NCBI GenBank assembly: GCA_015501055.1 | Contig: JADNYV010000345.1 | Coordinates: 1 to 36,138, forward strand | Direction of reading: 5' to 3' | Length of the DNA stretch: 36,138 nucleotides | From: Mucidula mucida | Lineage: Eukaryota > Basidiomycota > Agaricomycetes > Agaricales > Physalacriaceae | In this document: in pieces, positions 11,166 through 22,091 of the stretch | How positions within the stretch are numbered: the stretch's first letter is position 1 | How the letters are laid out: every line of letters starts with the position of its first letter | Translations under genes and position numbers: made by a program | Notes under the pieces: generated by a model | The model's database searches: none | The model's input: only the letters and a program-made list of their open reading frames with translations | Told to the model about the DNA's origin: nothing

Positions 11166-11909
11166 CTATCCGTACCGGTGGTCCAGATAATCACCTAGAA
11201 GCGGTTAAAGTGAGGATAAGTCCCAGAATACAGCATTTCCTGGCCTCAATGATTTGATAATTCAAATTAGATACCTTTTTTCTATCTCTGAGTGAAGCAG
11301 TGGAAAAATAGATGGATGGGAGGTATATGAAAACCGCGATGCGAGCATCAAAATTCACTGATCAGATCAGTGTTCGGGGTATTTCAGGCGCTGGAGGTTC
11401 CCAAAAGCTCTGGGAAAGCTGGAGTACATGAATATGCCATGTATGTAGTAGTCTAGCCTAACGTCCAACAATTTAGAGGATTGACGAAGCTATATACCTC
11501 GAAATGAGTTGCCGAAGCGTGATGTAACAGCGTGACACTTCACTTGGTGAATAGTCACGCTCTGAGAGTTGGGAGGCATCGTTAGCTTCATCTGTGTTTT
11601 CTCTGTTGAAGAATAATGTCCATTCAATGTATTTAGCATGAATCTATGTACCATAGCTTTTCCAAAATTTCTGGGAACCTCCAGCGCCTGAAATACTCCG
11701 AACACTGATCTAATCAGTGAATTTTGATGCTTGCGTCGCGGTTTTCATATACCTCCCATCCATCTATTTTCTCACTGCTTCACTCAGAAATGGAGAAATG
11801 GTATCTAAATCAAATCTTTAAATTATTGAGGACAGGAAATGCTGTATTCTGGGACTTATTCTCACTTTAACCGCTTCTAGGTGATTATCCGGACCACCGG
11901 TACAGATAG
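11166..11909. mobile_element. MITE-like element with long TIRs and TA TSD
   Basis: Inverted arms of about 260 bp (11166-11427 and roughly 11650-11909), outer ends CTATCCGTACCGGTGG and its slightly diverged complement, flanked by TA on both sides (11164-11165, 11910-11911). The ~225 bp centre has no coding capacity. A TA target duplication points to the Tc1/mariner class, non-autonomous. Arms are visibly more diverged than those of the element at 9762-10217, so it is older. Confidence 0.75.
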
Positions 11910-11911
11910 TA

Positions 11912-12422
11912 ATTGAAGGTCGCAATCACGGCCGCATTGGCAAAGCTCGTCCTCCGCCTAAAAGTACCAAACTTGGTACATTTCATCTATAGCATATAAA
12001 CTGTCTGATATGCAATTTCTAGGGCAATACACAAATAATTGAGCTATTACCACCCGTTTCAATAATCAATTTCACTTCTCAATCAAGGATATGTAGTAGG
12101 CAGGGCAATACTGTAGTCTTCTTGTCTTTGCTATTGTTGCAAAAGCACGGTGATGGATTATTGGGAGAGGGATCATGGTCCTGGAAGAGAATCATTATAT
12201 GCATTGCCTTTGCAGTTAATATAGGGAGCCGTTGTCTGAGGGGATGTTGATCCACTCGTGAGATGATGTGATGAGGGTGTCAGATAGGTACGGAGACCGT
12301 GCAGGAAGCAGTTGTCGAGTCGGGTTGTGGAGATTATGGGAGTACACATAGCATAGAGTTTGGAGAGTACAAGGTATTGAATCGAGAGTACTGTTGGACC
12401 TTTCAACAATAATAGCTCACAG
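11912..12422. other. Non-coding region left of the inverted-repeat unit
   Basis: Nothing coding was recognised. The sequence up to 12422 is the left flank of the unit. It shows no similarity to the right flank, and no target duplication is visible. Confidence 0.45.
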
Positions 12423-12901
12423 CACCCTATGCTGTACCTATAATATAATACAGCACTCTAATAAGAGGGCATCATATTACAATACAGGCTCTAATTAAGA
12501 GCACCCCCAGTGGCGGGTACTTATTATAATACAAGCGGGTGAGTATTATAATACAACACCCTGCCTTATTTAGCGGGTGGCGGGTGTAGCGGGCGGGCGC
12601 CGTAGCTGTTGTGATTGTGCCGTGATGCCGGATGCGACCAGTCACCGCTCATTGCCGTGAAATCACGGCACTTCCAAATCCGGATGTACCGCTCCCGCCC
12701 CGCTCATCCAGGTTGCGCCACATATTCCCGGGGCAGCACATTCCTCAATAAAAATAGATAGAGCGTGAATTTACACTGCTCATTGCTGCCGTGAGGAATG
12801 CCATGAGTCCGGCATTTTTGAGAATCCCCGGGTACAGCCAGATATGGATGCATCCGCACCCCCCGCTTGCTCAGCGCGCCTGCCACACATCCGCGCATTT
12901 C
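12423..12901 (+). repeat. Left 479-bp terminal inverted repeat
   Basis: Begins CACCCTATGCTG and ends GCGCATTTC. It contains several TATTATAATAC-type palindromes in its outer third, a GC-rich centre, and the stem GCCGTGA-AA-TCACGGC. It pairs with 28801-29279 at 473 of 479 positions with no gap. Five of the six differences are CpG to TpG/CpA. Confidence 0.9.
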
Positions 12902-13555
12902 TGTGTTCGGTCCGTGCTCAATTCACTTTCAGTTGAGGCTGTACCTGGCTATGATCGCGCATTGTCCTGTCTATTGTGCCAGTCTGTATTTGGATCCCAA
13001 AAAATGTGACCTCCTCCCTGCCATTCACCCTGAGGACACCCTCTCCCTACAAGATATCTAGTTGAGGGCCCAACAATGGTCTGCTCCCCATGTGTATGCC
13101 CGCGGGCCATTTGCGCCCGCCACAGAATTGACCGCCCGCTCAGATAGTTTAAGGCCACGTCACTCGGAATTTGCCGCGCGCCAGTTCGATTCCGCTCCGG
13201 GTCTCTCTTCTATCTTTCTCAAGTGTGCTTCCCGCCGCTAACCAACTATTTTTCATGTAATAGTATATCACCAGTGACAGTTGTATCTATGTACCGGGCC
13301 ACCTAGTGCCCCCAAACACGCATGGGACTGTTCTTGGCGGTCAAACCCGTCAATGCGGGCCAACTTCCTAATCCGGCCAAGAGCACTGACGCGCCGCCTG
13401 CAACGAGTAGACGGCCGGGAACCGTGTCCAAGGTTTGTCGGATCTTACCCCATTGCAAAAGGAAGTGTATAAGTAGTGTTTCTATGTGTATCTAAAATCT
13501 AAGGTATAAAAAGTGCGCTGGATGCACGCGGATGAAGCAGATACTTGTACATAGA
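12902..13555. other. Sub-terminal non-coding region with a tRNA-like relic
   Basis: No protein gene. At about 13129-13208 a tRNA-like stretch has an A-box-like GCTCAGATAGTTTAAGG and a B-box GTTCGATTCC, with GACC/GGTC able to pair at its ends. The T-stem is mismatched, so it is at best a relic or a SINE head. Confidence 0.4.
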
Positions 13556-16381
13556 TTACTTCTTCCTCAATCGCTACGGTGCATACGAAAATTAGTTCCA
13601 TGAAAGTAGTAGAAGAGAAGTTACTTGCCTTGGCTAACGGTGTGTTCTCCTTCTCGATATCAGCCTCAGCTGCGGTCCGCTTTGGTGATGAAGAGTTCAA
13701 ACTGGCCTTGGAAACTTTCCGAAATGTGGCGTGGCGGATCATATTATCCAGAGCCCACGTCACATCAGTGACAGCAAGGACCCAGTCCTCGCGCCGCCCT
13801 GGGCCCGCCGCGTCTGTGAGATCCGAGACAGCCTCCCCCCACCAGAGTAAGACCCCGATCACAAGGGTGATCCCATTCCTGCCCGATTTGTCTTGAAGAC
13901 CGTCCCAATCAACAATGTCCAGCTTGATGAGACGATCCTCGTGAATACGGGAACTGGGCTGCAGAGAGCGCCACCATTTCCAGAATGACTGCCCAAAGAC
14001 CTCGAGATCACCAATGTCCCACTTCTTCGACCAATTTCGGCGTTGCCGCATGAAGTCCGCGATGACCGATGGACGATAGTCTGTACCCAACTTGATTTTG
14101 CCGTTGTCTACATAACCAGCCATCTCCTCAAAGACCAAAAATGAGTCAATCAGACTGATCCAGACTGATCCCCACGCGGAACCGCGTCGAAACGCCTTGA
14201 CGGCCTGCTTGAGTTCAGGCCAGAAATCCGACTCATCCATTTGCTCCCAGCTGAGAGCGCCAACGTCATTCTGAAGATCGTCGTCGACATGCATTGCTGT
14301 CAGAGGGGCAACAATATTCTCGACACCAACATGGGCCGAAGAAGCGGGGTCCGGAGCACTGCTCACGTCAGATGGAGTGCGAGGGGGGTCGGTGATACTC
14401 GGGCTGGCAACAGCGGCAGGAGCAGCGATGACGGGAGGAAGGGAAGCAGATCCGGCAGTAGTAGTGGTCGGATCGGCGGACGCGGCGCCGGTGAGAGAGG
14501 CGACTGGGTTAGAGACAGTGTTGATGTTGCCGGTGTCGAAGTCAGCATTGTTGGTGTTGATGTTGCCCGCACTAAACTGGCTATCCGACTCTGGACCTGC
14601 TCCTTCTTCTCCGACCTTGGCTGGCCCATCGCTTTCCCCACTCGCAAATAAGACTTCCTGCCAGGCAATCTTTGCGCGAGGTCCCTTCGGCATGTATCTG
14701 TGCAGCATCGAAAGGCTGTTCAAGGGCGAGCCGGGTAGGAGATCAATGAGCCACGAATGAGCATACACCATGTTCATCTCCCGTTCGAATGATATATCCG
14801 GCATTGCGTTCAGCTCTGCTAGACAACCACGGCGCTTTTCATCTGGGAGGACTTGGAGCAGCACCTCGAACTCCTTGTTGAGCAGTCGTCTCGATGTCAA
14901 CGGCGCGTCGGGGGCAGAAGGAGGAGGCACAGCGGGGAGAGAAGACGGAGGCGCAGCGGAGGGAGGAGCAGGAGGCGCAGCAGAAGGAGGAGAAGAAGGC
15001 GCTGTAGAGGCCAAAGTGGGGGCACCATTGTCGGCAGGGTTGATCGTATCAGGCGCCGGTGCACCTTTGGGCGTCGTCCTTGTAGATGACTCAGAGTGGT
15101 TGGTCTCCGAGAACGAGACCATTGCGCGGCTCGCAATATCAGCGTCCGCTAGATCAATGTATTTAGTCGCTTGCCCTGGAATAGTGAAACAAAGACTTAC
15201 TGAAACACTTCGCTGCAAATTTGATCATGGTGTCCTCGACCTTTTGGTAGGCAGCGGGGTCGAAATTGTTCCATTTGACACCGGTTGAAACGGTACGACC
15301 GGAATGGATGCTATGTAGCAATGAGAGAATGATGCCAACAAGTTCAACAAACACATACCCGCGACACTCGATGCGAGCATCATGCTCTGCAATAGGACCG
15401 CACAATAGGATGGTGCAGACCATGCCCATATGGGAAGCGACGGTATCTGCGACGCGCTGCAAGTATGCGGCGCCTTTGTCAAGAGCGCTGCAAGCAATCA
15501 GTACCATAAAAAAAAGTAAATGTTTGACTCACATTTGATATCTCGCGGGCGAAAGTGTTGCCGCTTTCGTCGCCTCGTAGTTCGCCGTATCTAGATCCCA
15601 CTTCTCGTCGACTAGACGCTTCATATCCTGGCGAACGGTGTCCGACTCCTGGCTCCATTTGGCATTGACAACGCGACGTTGGACAGAAAGATATGACTCA
15701 GGGTCTGAGCGAGTCGCGTTGGGATCGAGGCTGAGGGCTTCTGTGTAGGCGTCGGCAGCTGCTTGGACGACCGTGTCGTGCTCCTTCTTGACGGCAGCCT
15801 GTAGTCCATTCTCCCAGTTGATATTGGTGTACATCTGGATGAGCTGGGTGCAGCGGGGCTTGTCCTTCGTCCCGTCCATGTTGGAGATCATGGTTTGGAG
15901 GATGACTTCCTCCTTTTTGTCCTTGGAATTCCCGTATATATGACGATACCAGCCGAGAATCTTCTGCAATGCGTCTGAGACACCTTTTGCGGAAGAGCAA
16001 TAGGTTACACACCTTCGCTCGGTCAAGCACCTCGTCTTCGCGCTCCTTTGCGGCCGCCAGAGAGAGAGCGGCGATCTCTTGAGCGAAATCTTCCTCCCAT
16101 TTCGTGACTTGACCGTCCGTCGGCATAGGCGGTGTTGTCTCGAGGTCTTCCTTCGGGACTGTCAGCGACACTTGTAGTAGCAGAAGTAGACACACCTTCA
16201 AGTCCAAGTCTCCGTACGCAATGTAGTACCGAATGGCCATAGCGCGCGACCACTGTGTATTGGTTTTGGCTTTACAGGACTCCATCCACTCGTCCTTGGC
16301 CGCCTCGAAAAATGGAACCTTGGTACCGAAAATCCATGGTTTGCGACCGCGTTTCCCGGGCTTGGATTTCGGTTGTGGCAT
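13556..16381 (-). CDS. Hypothetical protein, Agaricomycete multi-domain family (transposon passenger)
   Basis: Unknown function. Exons on the minus strand: 16381-16196, 16150-16009, 15983-15533, 15487-15359, 15310-15201, 15175-13629, 13573-13556; the sum is 2583 nt, 860 aa with no stop. The N-terminus is basic (KPGKRGRKPWIFG) followed by FFEAAKDEW, a helical module (to about residue 340) with WNNFDPAAY near its end. Then comes a long Pro/Ser/Ala-rich linker (about 370-430) and a C-terminal Trp-rich domain (about 650-800) with FWKWWRSLQP, WDGLQ and LLWWGEA. From memory this arrangement recurs in many copies in Agaricomycete genomes, but I know no assigned role. Two introns are unusual: intron 5 is only 25 nt, and intron 6 has a GC donor (AAG|GCAAGT). 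Use of the latter gives a basic end, KRLRKK, resembling a nuclear signal. The exon 2 donor (GTAACC) was chosen to keep frame. Confidence 0.65.
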
Positions 16382-16478
16382 CGAGGTCGGAGTATTGCGT
16401 TGCGGCGAAGAAAGCTCGAGAACGAAGATGGCAGGAAAATGTATGAAAACGGAGATACAGGGTAGAGGAAATGAAACG

Positions 16479-17281
16479 TCAGCCACGTGGATGACAGCTC
16501 AAGGGCAGATCAGACTGAAGGGATGAGTATAAGAAATGTATTAATCTGATTATTGTAGGTGTGGAGGTAGAACCTCTCTTAATGTGAGACCTATACGCAA
16601 ATGTGCCGATTGTCCCCGTGCAATTACATTCGAGAGGGCCTGCCCTGCATCGGCGCTTGGTTACGATGAGAAGGGATTCAATGATAAGGAGAGAAACGCA
16701 CGCATCAACATACAGATCTATGGTGCCGCACCCGTCGACATATAAGGCATAGCATATACTGGAACCGTGACGTCCTGCTTGGGAAGGAGAGGGCTCGTCC
16801 GCGTCAGCGTCGTGGTTGTCTGCTACTGACGATGACTCGGGGTTCGGAATGTATGTGTATGTGGGGAAAGGCTTGCGCTGGCGTCGTTGGATGAGCTCCG
16901 GGTCAGGAATCGCATGTGGACAAGCGTGAGAGCCAAGCTCTCCTTGGCTGCAAAGCCGCTGCCACTCCTGTACAGCGTGCTCCCAGGATGTGTAGACATA
17001 TAAGCTCCGCCTTTCCGGCCGCTGATAAGGCGATCTGCCAAGAGACTAGCTCCCAATTAGACAAATGAGCTAGCGAAGTTGAACGCAAAGGCGACGCACC
17101 GAGTAGAAAAAACTCCAACCATTGATCCCTGCCGCACCAAAAAAAATTCGCCGTGTTCATCTCGCGGTTTGTCGCCCACCATGCAAGTCCATTCTGGGAC
17201 GCAGAACTTTGTATCCGGCGAGCTCGCAAGAGGAGCAGCGTGGATTTCGTTATCCACTATGGCAGACGAGCCCGCATCCAT
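16479..17281 (-). CDS. Hypothetical protein, 2 exons (transposon passenger)
   Basis: Exon 1 is 17281-17100 and exon 2 is 17034-16479, joined by a 65 bp GT-AG intron that keeps one open frame of 245 aa. Exon 1 contains GEFFLVRQGSMVGVFSTR and exon 2 YVYTSWEHAVQEWQRLC. The pattern of a short beta strand (FFLVRQG..VGVF) followed by a helix that starts SWEHAV is reminiscent of the small viroplasmin / RNase H1 N-terminal fold; this is a weak resemblance. Codon content beyond about residue 150 looks non-protein-like, so the true 3' end may lie earlier or involve another intron. The stop is only 98 bp from the start of the next minus-strand gene. Confidence 0.4.
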
Positions 17282-17773
17282 GAGGTGAGGAGGTGATGGT
17301 GGCAGTCAGAGATCAACCGAGTTAGATCACTGGTGGCAGTCAGAGATCAACAGAGTTAGATCACTGATCTCATCTGATGACTTCAACCTCATTCCATCGC
17401 ATGCTTCCTCTTGCGTCTCTGCCCTCCTAATGAATCACGTTGTGTCTTGCCATGCGGAATGCATGGGGTTTTGCCGCTCCCCATGCGTCGTCCTTAGCAA
17501 TGGCAGTGAGTGCGAAGGCCGTCGCATGTGAGGTGATCGACTTTCTTACTATGGATTACTTCGTCTAAGTGGCCACTTACATTTCTACTTCGCATGATAG
17601 CGCCCTATTACTCGGTAAAACATTATTGTTACACCATTATGGCGTGCTAGAAACCTCATGAATTTCCAAACTACCGCGAAGGTAGGTATAAATCGACGAC
17701 ATTATACTGTACATCCATTATCGACAACTCCTTGTTACCATCCAGCCCCGTTCCCTACAGATCTACTGCTCAA
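17282..17773. promoter_or_regulatory. Divergent intergenic region with 34-bp tandem repeat and KDZ promoter
   Basis: It lies between the unknown minus-strand gene and the KDZ gene, so it serves both promoters. Two 34 bp direct copies starting TGGTGGCAGTCAGAGATCAA lie at 17297-17330 and 17331-17364 with a single mismatch. A TATAAAT box is at 17687-17693, 81 bp before the KDZ ATG. No other gene was seen. Confidence 0.6.
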
Positions 17774-20700
17774 ATGATTCCCCGCGGCAAGAAGGGCAAA
17801 GTCGCCGCATTTGTCGCCTCTGACCGCGTTGACAATCGCGCTCCCGTCGCTCTTACCTTGGACGTATCTGCTGATGGCCGTCGCACGGTTTGGAAGGAGC
17901 GACGTATCCAGGAGCTCGCAGATCTAATGGAGGCACCTCCCTTCGAGGAGCAGGAGGATCTTAATGCTGCCGCTCTTGCAGATTCCGTAGACGGATTCTC
18001 GTACCTGTTAGGGGAGAACATCGACACCCAGTTTGAACGTGACGCGACGCTGGCCAATCACGGGGTTGTTATCCGTGTCAAAGCACGGTACAGAAACAGC
18101 GTTAGTACATGTCTCATCTCTCATCATGAGTCAGTACTCACATATAATTTAGGACAACCCAATGTCGACGTGGCGCCCGTTTCGTGACTCGTATCTGACA
18201 GAACTTCTCAGGCTGGATGGCTGTGGTGATAATGTAGAGATTTGTTCTCGGTGTTCGACCGACGACATCTCTACACCGGCGATGTATTGATGCTGCGAGA
18301 ATGAATGCCACACAGTGGGGCTGATGTGCGCAGACTGTTGTGTTTCCCTGCATGCCACGTTACCACTACACTGGATCGAGGTATGTCTATCGCTGGTCTA
18401 TCGCCTCATGGAATATGGACTTATGAGTCATTGTTTGCACAGAAATGGAATGGGACCTTCTTCGAGCCGAGCTCGTTGAAGGCGATTGGTGCTTTTGTCC
18501 AGTTAGGTCATCCCGCCGGCACACGATGCCCGCTACCGGTCACAACGACCAATTCTTTCACGGTCATTCACACTAATGGGATACACTCCATATCCCTCTA
18601 CTTTTGCGGTTGCACTGCCGCTACGCCGAACTACATACAACTCCTTCGCAGCTCTTGGTATCCGTCCACTCCCCGCGAGCCACGTACGGCTTTGAGCTTT
18701 AGTCTACTTCGGCTCTTTCACAATCTGAATTGTTTAGGTAAACTACCAGCTTGGGACCTCTGGAAAGCCCTGGAAACTATGACCGAGCATCGTACATCAA
18801 ACCCTGCGCCTCAGCGCTATAAAGTTCTCCTCCGTAGTATCCGGCAATGGCGTCATCTCAAATTACTGAAGCGCGCCGGCCGTGGACACGCGCCGAATGG
18901 TGTTGCGGGTACTGGTCTAGGCGAGCTCGTGGTCGCATGCCCTGCCTGTCCACACCCTGACAGAAATCTCCCGCCTGATTGGGAGTCAATATCAGCAGAG
19001 AAAAGGTATGTGGTTTATTGCCGACCTGAAGAGGGATCTGATGTAACATGGAGATTCATCTACACCCTTTTCTTGGCTATTGATGCCAATTTTTGTTTGC
19101 GTAATGCTATCGTATCCACGACGGACCGCACCCGCCTCTTGGAGACGGATGGGCTTTTTTCATTGAGCAGGCGCCATACCAGGAACACATTCGGTCCTTT
19201 GTCAGTCAAGACGACATGGCCAGCTGTTCTGGCTTCAAGGTAAGTATCTCCCAGATGTGAAAATTCATTGTCATTCACCCTCATTCGACATCTATTCAGG
19301 CAACGTTCTTGGCGGATTTGAAGAACGCTAAGGGTCTCCGAACCACCGGAGTCGCCGGCGTCACTTGCTCACGACACGGTGTTTGGCGACCAAATGGCAT
19401 GGGCGATCTCCAGCGTGGAGAGCGGTGCGTGATTGATTCAATTTCCAGGCTGGCTGATCTGATCGAAACTTCAGCTACTGTAACGTCGATCCTCTTGTTG
19501 CAATATCAATGGGAGGCGACAATTCACGCCTAAACTGGTCCTCTCATACGACATTGTTTGCATCTGGGGCGTTCACTTTCCGGATCGTCTCTCGCAGTTA
19601 CCTCTACAGTGGCGTCTCAATTTCGACCCCAATCGAGTTCGATTTTGTGTACCTAAGTTCCACTTGTGGGCACATCGTGTATGTAGCTTGTGCCGGTATC
19701 ACGTCTAATAATCATTGAGTTTACAAAAGGTACAATGTCATGCGCTATTCTCATTCAACTTTCTTGTTGGGGCAGGAAGGACCCACGGCGAAACAATCAA
19801 AGAAAATTGGGCCCAGAGTAATTGAGCGGCAGCGCAAACGAAAATGATGGGTCCAGGGGCCCGCAAGGATACCCTGGATGACATCTTTGGCGCGCATAAT
19901 TATCGTGTCGTCAAGTCCTTCCGTATGTTTACAATACTCGAATTTGGTATCACAAACCTAATACCACATTGATATAGGGCGGGTCCTTCTTACTCGCCTT
20001 GCAGAAGCAATACAGGAGGCGCGTATACACACTACCGAGTTCAACGATTTCAACACCGGAATGGTCACCTTCTGTGGTAACGATGTCGTGATGACATGGC
20101 AGCGGGAAGTCTTACTCTGGGACCGAGATCGGTTGCAACCCTGCCCGTACGAGCCGCACTTACAGAACAAGGAGACTATGAAGGACATTCAATTGCAGCT
20201 AGCTCAAGAAGAGCAGGCAAACTTACGAAGCGGCTCCGTCTCACACGAGTCAAGCATGAGTCTCTTTCTGGCTCTTGGACTCGAAATCGAGGAGAAACAG
20301 TGAGCGTTCATCAGGGACACCGTGATATGAGATATTGATATATTCCGCGTAGACGTGGCCTTGCCTGGGAGATCAAAGCCCATAGGTCCGGAACGACTTA
20401 TCAAGAACTCATCGTGGAACGCCAAAGAAACATTATTCTCCGTGACTTGAAGAAGTTTCGTCGCCTCCAATTGTCGTTCATGCCAAAATTCATTGAATAT
20501 CTTACGGAGGATCAGCGGAAGGTCCTCGACTCTCCTGCGTCGGTACTACCTGAGGAAACGAAGCTCTTCCTGCCATCAGAACTTTGTTCGGCGGATCGGG
20601 AACTTCCTCATGCATGTGTCGCGGGCCTGGTGCATGCGGAGACTCGGCTTCGTGAAGCAGAATGCAGGGATGCCCTGGAATCCTTGCGCCAAGGGCTGCG

Positions 20701-21548
20701 TACACGTTCCGCCGGCCACCTTATCACTGTCCGCAACGTGACGGGACAAAATCCAACAACCCGAGCCGAGGGTGTGCAGCGCAAGGTTCAGGTAAACATT
20801 TACCTCAGCAAACTTCGATATCGCTGGGCGCGGAATTCGTTGTTTCGACTGCGCGGACATGGTCCTTGGGAGCGGGAGCTGCGTGTATTGAATGACCCCG
20901 ATGTCAGGGGTATGAATGAGCGATTACTCACATCAGAGGAAATGGCCGAAAGGCAAATTCTAGCACAGCAGGGGTTCATTGATGAGTTGATTGTCGGACC
21001 CTCAAGTGAAGCTGCGGTAGTGTCTCGCGGGGAGGGTCGCCGCCAACTGTCCTGGATCTGGTATAGCTACTCGGAGCCTATTGATTCCCTCAACGTTGCT
21101 ACGCGTAACGATGACCCAGTGATTCATGAAGGTGAGCTCAATTGAATTCTTAGTATCTTTTGATCTGATCAGACACACTTTGAATAGCTCTCAAGATCGA
21201 GTGGTGCAAAGCTCGGGCACGCAAGATGCGCTGGCAAGAGGAGGTAACACTCCTGCTGGAAGAGATGCGTCGTGTAATTGTGTATTGCCGGTGGAATGCC
21301 GAGCTGTGGTGGGGACGTGAACGGGAGGAGCGTGCCGGAATTGATGCCAAGTCCATGCAGGGTCTTCGCGCTTTTGCAGCGGAACAGGCGAACATACAGC
21401 ATAGAACGGCGGATGACTTGGAGAGTCATTGGATGAGTATTTGCACCCTTGGACAGGAGCTGTTGGATGGTCTTCCCATGTCGCGTGTGATAGAGGTTGA
21501 AATCGACAATGGAGATGACAACGGTGACGATAATGAAGATGATGTGGA

Positions 21549-22077
21549 TGTTAGCGACAGACTGAGCCACGAGACTCAACCAGGTACCACAGTAAGAACT
21601 GAAAAAGAAAACGTTCGCGTTCGTAAGACTAGGCTAGGCCCGGTGTATAAACGAGATCGGAACTAAAGTACAATGATACTACACTACTGCTTATATACTA
21701 GTAAGTCTGTGTTTGAGACTCCTTGTCCATACGCGTTTCCACTAGGGATGCTCCACGCCCTTGACCCAGTGTTGTATGCTACTAGTCCGTGAAACCATTA
21801 AATACGAGTGGTAACTGCATGTAAATAATAATACTGAAACGACCATGTGTACTACGAGTGTCGGCGGTGTGTATACAATAGGGAGTCCATGAGGTATCGG
21901 CATGTATGATGTCATCCATGTGTTGGACATGTGTCCAACATGAGTATGGCTTCGGTAATGAAAAGGGGTATGATCGGTGACGAAACAGATGATGAAACGG
22001 TCCGTTGGTTGATAAGACAAGGCCCCCGATAAGATATGATAAGATGTGAAAGTGTGAAAATATGGTGATTCATAACA
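21549..22077 (-). repeat. 3' LTR of chromovirus A
   Basis: 529 bp, plus-strand ends TGTTAGCGAC and ATTCATAACA. Because it lies in the KDZ reading frame, the KDZ frame runs 38 codons into it, ending KRDRN at 21664. It differs from the 5' LTR at two positions (near 21560 and 21800). Confidence 0.95.
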
Positions 22078-22091
22078 TCACCCCCTCCTTA
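22078..22091 (-). other. Polypurine tract of chromovirus A
   Basis: On the element's sense strand AAGGAGGGGGTGA directly precedes the 3' LTR. This is the expected place and composition of the plus-strand primer. Confidence 0.75.

Noticed and set aside
10620..12100. Larger inverted repeat around the TA-flanked element
   Set aside because: Only a short match (TATCCTTGATTG and neighbours) occurs near 10660 and in reverse near 12085; too weak to call a parent element.
12423..12901. Solo LTR or Helitron end as explanation of the 479-bp repeat
   Set aside because: It lacks TG..CA ends and short direct flanking duplications, and has no TC start or CTRR hairpin end; symmetric inversion around the KDZ gene fits TIRs better.
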